Positions 1-7,199 of a stretch of 46,139 nucleotides of DNA are shown here, piece by piece. Source of the stretch: Aquimarina muelleri DSM 19832. GTDB lineage: Bacteria > Bacteroidota > Bacteroidia > Flavobacteriales > Flavobacteriaceae. Position 1 is the stretch's first letter, and each line of letters begins with the position of its first letter. The position numbers were made by a program, and so were the translations under genes. The stretch covers positions 1 through 46,139 of the forward strand of contig NZ_AUML01000027.1 in NCBI RefSeq assembly GCF_000430665.1, read 5' to 3'. The notes beneath the pieces are model-generated. The model ran no database searches, was not told where the DNA came from, and was given only the letters and a program-made list of their open reading frames with translations.

Positions 1-123
1 AAAAGAATTTTAAAATTAAGCTAGTCCAAAATGAGACAAAACAATACCGTTTTGATTATCATACCATTTAAACTAAAATAAGCCTTTTTAAGAGAGTCCA
101 AACAGCTTTGAGAACCTATAAAC

Positions 124-189
124 CAAAAAGAGATTTCACAAAATTAGCTCGTGAAATCTCTTATATGAACCTCTCTTTTTGAAAAGAGA
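124..189 (-). terminator. Terminator hairpins downstream of the beta-helix lipoprotein gene
   Basis: A perfect 12-bp stem (128-139 with 151-162, 11-nt loop) is followed on the minus strand by a run of five T, as expected for an intrinsic terminator of the lipoprotein gene ending at 254. A second 8-bp hairpin (172-179 with 182-189) lies between it and the gene. Bases 1-123 show no gene or clear signal. Confidence 0.6.
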
Positions 190-253
190 CTTACTTTTTC
201 AGTAGCCTCCTGTTAAAGGGTGTTTTTTTATAATTTGGCTAACTCTAATTTTT

Positions 254-1474
254 TTATTTTTTAACTGTATAGTTTGTCCAAGCGAATTTTGAAAAATCAG
301 CTCCAACTCCTGCTTTTACAGTCACTACATCGTCAGCACCAACAGTAATAGCTGCAGTATCTTCTGTAAATGTACCGGTAATAGTACCACCTAAATTATC
401 AACCCCAACAACACCTTGGTAAACAGCATTTGTAATAGTAATAGTACCATTTCCTTTATCATCTTTTGTGTCGATTCTGTTTCCAAAAGAAGCTCCATTT
501 AATGTACCAAAGAAAAGGTTGTTGATTACAGCTTCTGTACCTCTTCTAATTTCAGCTCCTGCTTTTAATGCAGTTATTTTAGACAGGTTTAATACAGTTA
601 CTTTTTCAAAAGTTGGTTTTGAAACAGGTGTAGCAGCATTGTTAGAACCATTACTGTCCCCTTCGATACCTCTTGGATCTTCAGTACCATCATTAAAGTC
701 ACTTTCTCTAACTCCAAACAGATTGGTTAAAGTTCCGTTATAACCTTCTGTAAAATCGAACATGTCATCTTTAATGTTAACACAAAGAATGTTTTCTACG
801 CTAACAGTACCACCAAAGAATTCGATACCATCGTCTGCACCATTAAATACTGCAATGTTGTTAATAGTTGTTCCTGTACCTACAGTATATAGGGAGATTC
901 CATTAAATTCTTGATCTCCATTAATTTTAGCACCAGTATATTCTGCAATTACATATGTAAGCGTACCAGAGTTATCGGTAGCATCTGTTCCTCCGTAGTT
1001 AAGACCTGCAACTTCAGATTCTGCAGTTGCTCCTTTATTGGTTGGAGTTTTTCCTGCGATTACAATTCCTCCCCAATCTCCTGGTCTTGGGTTAGAAGCG
1101 TTAGATGTAAATTTTATAGGAGCAGAAGCAGTACCTTCGGCCTCTATTTTAGCGCCTTGTTCTACAGCTAGATATACATCTGTTACACCAGCTTTAGCTT
1201 TTATAGTAGTACCAGCTTCGATAGTTAAAGTACTTCCTGATTTTACGGTTAAAGGGCCTGTAAGAACCCAATCCTCACTTGCTGCTAAAGTGATATTACC
1301 AGTTACATTACCTTTAAGATCTGCTACAATTAAATCATCATCATCTTGCGTTGCAATAATACCATCTAATGTTGGTCCACCTGTTGGAGGTGTTGTTGGA
1401 GCGTCATCATCACTAGAGCAAGAGAATATTGTTGCTGCAATTACAAAGATTGGTAAAAACCTTAATTTTTTCAT
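254..1474 (-). CDS. Surface lipoprotein, parallel beta-helix-like
   Basis: This 406-residue protein starts with a lipoprotein signal peptide whose lipobox IFSC puts the lipidated cysteine at about residue 19, followed by an acidic SSDDD stretch typical of exported Bacteroidota lipoproteins. The body is rich in Gly, Asn, Thr and short hydrophobic strands such as GDWGGIVIAGK and DDGIEFFGGTVSV, which fits a right-handed parallel beta-helix; no catalytic motif is evident. The TonB-dependent receptor gene lies 95 bp upstream on the same strand, so the two probably work together, with this protein as a surface-exposed binding partner. The phosphate genes that follow suggest uptake of a phosphorus-containing substrate, but that is inference. 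Relatives are sometimes labelled multidrug transporter in databases, which the sequence does not support. Confidence 0.75.
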   Translation of the reverse strand: MKKLRFLPIFVIAATIFSCSSDDDAPTTPPTGGPTLDGIIATQDDDDLIVADLKGNVTGNITLAASEDWVLTGPLTVKSGSTLTIEAGTTIKAKAGVTDVYLAVEQGAKIEAEGTASAPIKFTSNASNPRPGDWGGIVIAGKTPTNKGATAESEVAGLNYGGTDATDNSGTLTYVIAEYTGAKINGDQEFNGISLYTVGTGTTINNIAVFNGADDGIEFFGGTVSVENILCVNIKDDMFDFTEGYNGTLTNLFGVRESDFNDGTEDPRGIEGDSNGSNNAATPVSKPTFEKVTVLNLSKITALKAGAEIRRGTEAVINNLFFGTLNGASFGNRIDTKDDKGNGTITITNAVYQGVVGVDNLGGTITGTFTEDTAAITVGADDVVTVKAGVGADFSKFAWTNYTVKK

Positions 1475-1569
1475 TTTTTTGCTTTTTTTGAGTTATTATT
1501 TATTATTGACAAAGAACCCTATAGAATCTAAATTCAACGTAAAGGGTTTGTTATGTATGTATTATATAT

Positions 1570-4332
1570 TTAAAATGAGTAATTTAGACCAAGAGAAATA
1601 CCTACGCCTCTTTTATAAGACCTCATCACTAATTCTTGAGGAACATCCCTTACTTGTTTAATTTCTGGGTTTAAAAGGTTTGTCGCTTTAAATTTCAGTC
1701 CAATTTTTTCATTAAACTTTCTTTCCATTATAAAATCTAAATTTGCAAAGCCTTTTTGAACTATATTATTGTTGAAATTTGATCCGATCCCATATACTTT
1801 ATCAGATTGATAGGCAAATACGATGGTTGCTAAAAATTCTTTTTTATCTACAGTATTTCTATATGTAACATCACTATTTAACAGTAAAGGTGATGCTCCT
1901 TCTAATTCTGATTCGCTACCTGTTACTAGTAATCCTTGATCCTCAAGAATGTTTTTATCTTTAAACTCTAGATTTGTATGCATATAAGTTGCATTAGCAC
2001 CTAAACTAATTTTTTGAGACCTGTTGTCTTCCTCTATTTTTAGAAGATTCTTTTTTACTTCTACTTCCATACCAACAATTGTTGCATCACCAAGATTTGC
2101 GTATGTAAAATTTCTATCTGCGGCAGAAATTCGTTCTATCCTGTTAATGGCATTATTTATTTGTTTTCCAAATACAGATGCAGAAATTAATTCGTCGCTT
2201 TGAGGATATATTTCCCACTTTAAATCCAAATTATAATTCTCGGAAGGTTTTAAAGCTGGATTTCCAGATTCCAGATAATCAATTCCTTCGTATACAAACG
2301 GCGCTACCTCTTTAAATTGCGGATAAGTATAAGTTTGGCTAGCCGATAAGCGAAGTATGTTTTTATCGTTTACATTGTATTTCATATTAAGAGAAGGAAG
2401 AAAATAAGTTTCATCCACATTTAGAGGGCCATTATTATCTCTATCCGAATTTGTAAGATTTGTAAACCATTCTACTTCCATTTTGATATCTTCGAATTTA
2501 CCACCAATACTTGCATAGAATTTTTCAGAAAACTTATAATCTATACCAAGAGAGACAGAGTTTATAAGTTTTTTAGCATCATATGTAAATGGATTAAGAG
2601 CGTCCTCACCAAATCCAAATCCTGTAGTAAATCTAAATATATTATTATCTAAAGCTTCTTGATTTAAAGTTGCTTCCAGATTATTAGGGTCTATCTCTAT
2701 CGTGCTACGTAGATTATAATCGAAATAAGTAGCTTCGAAATCTCTTTTGGTATTTCTAAAATTATATCCAAGTGTTAGTTTTCCTTTGTTTTCATCTTTT
2801 GATCTTCCTCCAAAATATCTTGTAACTACTGCAGTAGCAGCTATATCATTTTCATTAAGATTATGATAGTATCTACTATTGTTTCTAGGAGTTCCAGAAG
2901 CTAGACGAACACTATTTTCATTAGAATCCTGAATAAAAATATTTTTCTTTCTATTAGGTTCATCATTTTTAACTGTGTTATAAGATGCACCTAAATTAAG
3001 ATCATAAAGACCTCCTATTTGATGTTCAGAAATTAATTGATTAACTAATAATAAGTTTTGATTTTGAGTTTGTTGAACAACTCGTGCCTGTTCACCTTCT
3101 GTATCTGCTACATCTGGTTTTGTACCAGTATAATCCTGAACTTGTTGACTATTAGATTGTATAAGAAGAGTGTTATAAGAGAGTTTATTTGCAGAGTTTA
3201 TTTTATAATTAAAATTACCCATTGCTACTTTATTAGAAGAATAATCAAACTCTTCTGCTTTAGAATAATTACTTCCAAAAGTTCCATCATTATTAAAATT
3301 AACAGATGTGCCATCTTTATAGGAATAATCGTTACTAAAAGACCCTACCAAAAAAACAGAAAAATATCCTTCATCACCAACTTGATATTTTTTACCCCAA
3401 TCTAAAGATAAACCCATATTTAGAGGTGTTCTACCAGCTTGATCTGGAGCTAAATTATCATCAAATGCATAAACGGTTAAATCTGTTAATTTTGGCTCTG
3501 TGTGATCTGCGACACCTATCCAGTTTGCACCATCTATAGATTTGAAATTATCAACACCTATTGTTTGGGTATTAAATCCACTTGATACACCAAAATTTAG
3601 ACCCCCACTTCCTTCAAAAATTTTACTGTTTATATTTATGTTGGCTCCTCCTACATCACCACTCTGGTTATATGAAAAAGCTTTGCTAACACTTAAGTTT
3701 TGAATTATGTCTGTAGGAAATAAATCTAGTGATATATTTTTATTAACAGGATCATTAGAGGGTAGAGGCAGGTTATTAAGAGTAGTTCCATTATATCTAT
3801 CTCCAAGACCTCTTACGTAGATTTTATTAGAACCTTCTTGTTTAGCTACTCCTGATATTTTAGCAGCAGCAGCAGTTGCATCACTAACCCCTTTTCTGGC
3901 TAACTCTTGGGCTCCGATTGCTTGCTTAATTTCTACTGCATTTTTTTGTTCTATTAAGAGGGCTTCTTCTCGTTCTCTACTGGTAACTACTTTTATAACT
4001 ACTTCTTCTAATGCTGCGGCAGTAGCTCCCATAGTTGCATCTACCACAACTACTTTGCTTGCTTGTACAACCACATTGGGTATTTCTACAGTTTGATATC
4101 CTGTAAAACTAAACTCTAAAGTATATGTCCCCGCGGGTACTCCTGTAATCTCAAATAAGCCATCAAAATCGGTAGAGGATCCTTTGGCAGTACCTTTTAC
4201 AACAACGTTGGCAAAAGGAAGAGGTTGGTTATTAGATTCTTTGTCTAGTAGTTTTCCGGCGATAGTACCGGTTTCTTGTGCAAAAATAGCCCCTATAAAA
4301 AATAGTGCTATTACCGTAAATGTTTTTCTCAT
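1570..4332 (-). CDS. TonB-dependent outer-membrane receptor with carboxypeptidase-D-like N-terminal domain
   Basis: The 920-residue protein has a signal peptide (MRKTFTVIALFFIGAIFAQ), then a CarboxypepD_reg-like beta-sandwich at about residues 22-110 (GTIAGKLLDKESNNQPLPFANVVVKG is its hallmark region), then a plug domain (about 130-240, with KIYVRGLGDRYNGTTLNNLP) and a long beta-barrel ending in an aromatic residue (GLNYSF). This is the usual layout for Bacteroidota receptors that import substrates with energy from TonB-ExbBD. It probably forms a unit with the lipoprotein gene downstream. The neighbouring porin, PiT transporter and PhoB/PhoR-like pair suggest a phosphate-related substrate. 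There is no SusD-like partner, so it is not a classical polysaccharide-utilization pair. Confidence 0.85.
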   Translation of the reverse strand: MRKTFTVIALFFIGAIFAQETGTIAGKLLDKESNNQPLPFANVVVKGTAKGSSTDFDGLFEITGVPAGTYTLEFSFTGYQTVEIPNVVVQASKVVVVDATMGATAAALEEVVIKVVTSREREEALLIEQKNAVEIKQAIGAQELARKGVSDATAAAAKISGVAKQEGSNKIYVRGLGDRYNGTTLNNLPLPSNDPVNKNISLDLFPTDIIQNLSVSKAFSYNQSGDVGGANININSKIFEGSGGLNFGVSSGFNTQTIGVDNFKSIDGANWIGVADHTEPKLTDLTVYAFDDNLAPDQAGRTPLNMGLSLDWGKKYQVGDEGYFSVFLVGSFSNDYSYKDGTSVNFNNDGTFGSNYSKAEEFDYSSNKVAMGNFNYKINSANKLSYNTLLIQSNSQQVQDYTGTKPDVADTEGEQARVVQQTQNQNLLLVNQLISEHQIGGLYDLNLGASYNTVKNDEPNRKKNIFIQDSNENSVRLASGTPRNNSRYYHNLNENDIAATAVVTRYFGGRSKDENKGKLTLGYNFRNTKRDFEATYFDYNLRSTIEIDPNNLEATLNQEALDNNIFRFTTGFGFGEDALNPFTYDAKKLINSVSLGIDYKFSEKFYASIGGKFEDIKMEVEWFTNLTNSDRDNNGPLNVDETYFLPSLNMKYNVNDKNILRLSASQTYTYPQFKEVAPFVYEGIDYLESGNPALKPSENYNLDLKWEIYPQSDELISASVFGKQINNAINRIERISAADRNFTYANLGDATIVGMEVEVKKNLLKIEEDNRSQKISLGANATYMHTNLEFKDKNILEDQGLLVTGSESELEGASPLLLNSDVTYRNTVDKKEFLATIVFAYQSDKVYGIGSNFNNNIVQKGFANLDFIMERKFNEKIGLKFKATNLLNPEIKQVRDVPQELVMRSYKRGVGISLGLNYSF

Positions 4333-4583
4333 TATGTGTTTTCAAAATCTGATACAAATAAATACGGTTTTACAGTAATTATGTTTACCTCACTATTATC
4401 GTTAGTTTAAGGGATTGTGATGTAGGAAAATGACCTAAAAAGTCGGAATTACGAGGTTTTTACATGATTTCTAAAGTAACCTACTTAAAAAGTAAAAATA
4501 ATAAATAACTAAAAATCAATATCTTATATTATATTTATTAATCTCTTTTAATACCTAAATCCAAGAAGAAGATATGGATTAAA

Positions 4584-4634
4584 CAAAGTATGTTTGCTTT
4601 TATAAATCATTAGGTAATTGTTATTACAGTGTTA
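4584..4634 (-). promoter_or_regulatory. Possible Pho-box-like TAAC direct repeat upstream of the receptor gene
   Basis: On the minus strand two TAAC cores lie exactly 11 bp apart (plus-strand GTTA at 4620-4623 and 4631-4634). ATACTTTG, a weak match to the -7 element TAnnTTTG, follows at 4584-4591. If used, it would give a leader of about 245 nt before the receptor start at 4332. The remaining non-coding sequence from 4333 to 4955 shows only AT-rich DNA besides the terminator at 4853-4893. Confidence 0.3.
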
Positions 4635-4852
4635 ATTTACCTATATTCACAAGATCGTACTTAACATTTTGGTAAAACACCTGCGGCTAATAAGTAATTG
4701 TTACTTTCATTTTTTAAACATTTAGTTTGGATAAGATTACAGAGATACAAGCCTTAAAAAAGATGGTAAGTTCTTTTAACTATTATTACTGCTTAAAAAT
4801 CTAAAAAAAACAGGATTGAAGAATAAAAAATTGCTCTTTGATATAAAAACAA

Positions 4853-4893
4853 TATATCAAAAAAGCTGAAGAATGATATCATTCTTCAGCTTT
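4853..4893 (-). terminator. Long palindromic terminator of the MORN-type protein gene
   Basis: Bases 4862-4893 form a perfect 32-bp palindrome that folds into a very stable hairpin with a tiny loop. On the minus strand it is followed by a run of six T, so it should terminate the gene that ends at 4956. A further inverted repeat (TTTGATATA at 4837-4845 with TATATCAAA at 4853-4861) lies immediately beyond it. Confidence 0.7.
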
Positions 4894-4955
4894 AAATAAT
4901 TAATTTTAATCCTTATTAATCTGTATCGATTATTTAGGACCAGACAACAAAAAAC

Positions 4956-5315
4956 TTAATTTTTGTAATTAACTACTACATTGTTTTTATCCGTCCAAGT
5001 AGTTACATCTGCAATTTGATTTTTATCATAATTTACTTCTGATAGTTTGTTACCACTCCAGAAAAACCATTTCCCGGTTTTTACTCCATTTTTATATTGC
5101 CCCATGGCAATTTTCTTTCCTGTAGCATCATAGGATTTCCACTCTCCATGAAGCACTCCTTCTTTATTATAAAAACCTTGTTGTCTTAAAGTTCCATCTT
5201 CAAAATAAAATGTGCCTTTAATAAGGTTTCCTTGTTTTTCAAAAGTAGGTTTTACATCCTGAGCCATTGCAGATATAGAAAATAAAATGGCGATAACTGC
5301 GATTATGTTTTTCAT
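4956..5315 (-). CDS. Small secreted MORN-repeat (YwqK-like) protein
   Basis: The 119-residue product has a clear signal peptide (MKNIIAVIAILFSISAMAQ, cleavage after AMA). It then has three or four short glycine- and aromatic-containing repeats, for example GTFYFEDG, GEWKSYDATGK and GKWFFWSGNK, which match the MORN_2/YwqK-type repeat. Databases often call such proteins YwqK family antitoxin, but there is no toxin partner here. In Bacteroidota small proteins of this kind are exported and their function is unknown. The gene is divergent from the porin gene and is preceded by an exact 11-bp direct repeat at 5397-5418, so it may belong to the phosphate regulon. This last point is inference. Confidence 0.75.
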   Translation of the reverse strand: MKNIIAVIAILFSISAMAQDVKPTFEKQGNLIKGTFYFEDGTLRQQGFYNKEGVLHGEWKSYDATGKKIAMGQYKNGVKTGKWFFWSGNKLSEVNYDKNQIADVTTWTDKNNVVVNYKN

Positions 5316-5396
5316 AATTTTAATTTTTTATGATTATTTGGGATGTCGACTTTAACATAAAAGTACTATATATTTTACATTTAAACAATATTTAGG

Positions 5397-5418
5397 TAAC
5401 ATTAAATTAACATTAAAT
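5397..5418 (+). promoter_or_regulatory. Exact 11-bp direct repeat, Pho-box-like
   Basis: TAACATTAAAT occurs twice in tandem (5397-5407, 5408-5418). The 11-bp period equals the half-site spacing of PhoB boxes. It lies about 82 bp upstream of the minus-strand MORN-type gene and about 300 bp before the 5705 promoter. The target promoter is not certain. Confidence 0.45.
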
Positions 5419-5704
5419 CTTCAATAGTCTATTTATCAGGTTTTTGAATAAATCAAAATATATGTTAATAAAGAGGTTTTTTATTCTTAATAGATGTTTT
5501 TTAATGTGTTTAAAAAAATATTTAATAGCTGTATTTCTCTCAATCTTTTAGAAAACTTCTGAAAAGCTACAAAATTCAATAGCATAGTTTTTTCTGGGTA
5601 ATTTACAGTAGACTAAATAAGCTATGATAAATACCACAAAATAATAAAAATGATTTTTAACAATTGCTTAAAGTTTTAATAACACAGGTATTAAGCTAAT
5701 AAAA

Positions 5705-5712
5705 TACTTTTG
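5705..5712 (+). promoter_or_regulatory. Promoter -7 element of a candidate small RNA
   Basis: TACTTTTG matches the Bacteroidota -7 consensus TAnnTTTG exactly. A TAAC core at 5680-5683 and a degenerate TTAA eleven bases later lie upstream, resembling the Pho-box-like sites nearby. The start of transcription would fall at about 5717-5720. The nearest terminator is at 5783-5815, and no convincing coding frame lies between. Confidence 0.5.
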
Positions 5713-5716
5713 TCAT

Positions 5717-5815
5717 GTTGCGAGACAAAGTAGTTCAAATAATCATATTAGTTTTTGTCGACTTAGATTTTTGAAATACATGAGGATGTCTTTTTTAAGG
5801 CATCCTTCTTTTTCA
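5717..5815 (+). ncRNA. Candidate small RNA of about 100 nt in the phosphate cluster
   Basis: An exact TAnnTTTG promoter element (5705-5712) and an intrinsic terminator (stem 5783-5792 with 5797-5806, T-rich tail) bracket about 100 nt between the MORN-type gene and the porin gene. The only frame is a 19-codon ORF whose ATG at 5715 lies at or before the expected start of transcription, so coding is unlikely. The porin has its own promoter downstream. The proposed RNA is inference from promoter and terminator spacing only; no known RNA family was recognised. Confidence 0.35.
5783..5815 (+). terminator. Intrinsic terminator upstream of the porin promoter
   Basis: AGGATGTCTT (5783-5792) pairs with AAGGCATCCT (5797-5806), with one G-T pair, over a four-T loop, and a T-rich tail follows. 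It stands alone upstream of the porin promoter, so it must end a transcript other than the porin mRNA, most likely the candidate small RNA. Confidence 0.6.
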
Positions 5816-5858
5816 GTCTTTATAAAGGGCTCGAAAATAAGTTAATATAATCATTATA

Positions 5859-5902
5859 AAACATTTACTTAACGTTAAACTAACATACGTATTAGTTCTT
5901 TG
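5859..5902 (+). promoter_or_regulatory. Porin promoter with Pho-box-like repeats
   Basis: TAAC cores at 5870 and 5881, and a partial one (AAAC) at 5859, are spaced 11 bp apart. GTTCTTTG at 5895-5902 is an imperfect -7 element (consensus TAnnTTTG). The ATG of the porin follows at 5926. The layout fits activation by a PhoB-like regulator, whose gene lies at 9792; binding is inferred. Confidence 0.45.
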
Positions 5903-5925
5903 CAGCGACAAAAACTAATATTGAA

Positions 5926-7122
5926 ATGATACAATTAAAGATTGTATGGATTATGTTATTCTTCTTTGTAACGTGTATAGCAACCTCTCAGGAAGTAACA
6001 AAAACCAAATTTGGACAAGGAAACTTAAACATAATTGCAAAAGACAGTTCATGGAGCATGAAATTTGCAACTAGGTTTCAGTTACTTTCTACTACTGCTT
6101 GGGATATTAATGATGATCATTATAGTAAATCAAAAACAGATTTTCTTGTTCGAAGAGCTAGACTAAAATTCGGAGGATTTGCATATAGTCCAAAACTAAA
6201 ATATAAACTCGAGATTGGATTATCTAACAGAGATATTTCAGGGTCCTCAGAATACACTAACAACACCCCCCGTTATATTTTTGATGCAGTTATTAAATGG
6301 AATTTCTATAAAAACTTCACTCTTTGGGCGGGGCAAACTAAACTGCCAGGAAATAGAGAACGAGTTATTTCATCTGCTAATTTACAATTTGTAGATCGGT
6401 CAATGTTAAATAGCGCGTTTAATATCGATCGTGATATCGGGCTACAATTATGGCATAATTTTAAGTTATCAGACAAATTTATCTTGAAAGAAGTATTTGC
6501 TTTTTCTCAAGGTGAAGGAAGAAATATAACTACAGGAAACTTAGGAGGACATCAATACACAAGTAGAATAGAACTGTTACCTTTTGGTGATTTTAAAGGA
6601 AAAGGAGATTATAAAGGAGGAGACCTCTATAGGGAACAGAAACCTAAATTAGCATTAGGGATTACCTACGATTTTAATGCTAATGCAGTTAAAGACAGAA
6701 GTAACCAAGGGTCATACATGAAAACTAGTCATGGTTTTCATGAAACTAATATCTATACTGTATTTCTAGATGCAATGTTTAAATATAAAGGCTTATCCTT
6801 TATGGGAGAGTTTACAGATAGAAATGCAGATGAAATAACATTTGTGAATACCGCTGGAGATATAAAAAATGTAAAAGTTGGTAATGCGTTAAATATCCAG
6901 ATAGGGTATCTGTTTAAAAATAATTGGGAGATAGCAACTCGTTATACAAATCTTAATTATCATACAACTATTAGTAATGAATTAAAAGAACAATATACTT
7001 TAGGAGTTTCCAAATATATAGTGGGACATAATTTAAAAGTACAATCGGATATTACTTATTCTACAAAAGATAGTGATAGTAGTGGGCTAATGTATAGATT
7101 GCAATTTGATATACATTTCTAA
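5926..7122 (+). CDS. OprO/OprP-like phosphate-selective outer-membrane porin
   Basis: The 398-residue protein has an N-terminal signal peptide (ends about residue 22, TCIATSQ) and a beta-barrel pattern of alternating hydrophobic and polar residues through to a C-terminal aromatic residue (LQFDIHF). Family landmarks of the phosphate-selective porin O/P fold include KFATRFQLLS near residue 45, RRARLKFGG near 85 and WAGQTKLPGNRE near 140. It probably lets phosphate or polyphosphate cross the outer membrane. The PiT transporter gene begins 77 bp downstream with its own promoter, which supports the phosphate assignment. Exact substrate selectivity cannot be read from the sequence. Confidence 0.85.
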   Translation: MIQLKIVWIMLFFFVTCIATSQEVTKTKFGQGNLNIIAKDSSWSMKFATRFQLLSTTAWDINDDHYSKSKTDFLVRRARLKFGGFAYSPKLKYKLEIGLSNRDISGSSEYTNNTPRYIFDAVIKWNFYKNFTLWAGQTKLPGNRERVISSANLQFVDRSMLNSAFNIDRDIGLQLWHNFKLSDKFILKEVFAFSQGEGRNITTGNLGGHQYTSRIELLPFGDFKGKGDYKGGDLYREQKPKLALGITYDFNANAVKDRSNQGSYMKTSHGFHETNIYTVFLDAMFKYKGLSFMGEFTDRNADEITFVNTAGDIKNVKVGNALNIQIGYLFKNNWEIATRYTNLNYHTTISNELKEQYTLGVSKYIVGHNLKVQSDITYSTKDSDSSGLMYRLQFDIHF

Positions 7123-7138
7123 ATGAAGATTGAATAGA

Positions 7139-7181
7139 TAACAATTTGATAACATTTTACTGGGAATTGATTGTATTTTTG
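7139..7181 (+). promoter_or_regulatory. Promoter of the PiT transporter gene with TAAC direct repeat
   Basis: TAAC cores at 7139-7142 and 7150-7153 are 11 bp apart. TATTTTTG at 7174-7181 matches TAnnTTTG exactly, 19 bp before the start codon. The combination resembles a Pho box next to a Bacteroidota housekeeping promoter. Confidence 0.55.
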
Positions 7182-7199
7182 CACCTTAAATAAAAAATA

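Noticed and set aside
1..123. Left edge region as part of a gene
   Set aside because: All frames are interrupted by stops, and only AT-rich DNA before the terminator is visible.
1038..1661. 207-codon plus-strand frame opposite the lipoprotein and receptor genes
   Set aside because: It is the antisense of two well-supported genes; its own sequence has no recognisable domain and no promoter.
5715..5774. 19-codon ORF in the candidate small RNA
   Set aside because: Its ATG lies at or before the expected start of transcription and no ribosome-binding site is seen.
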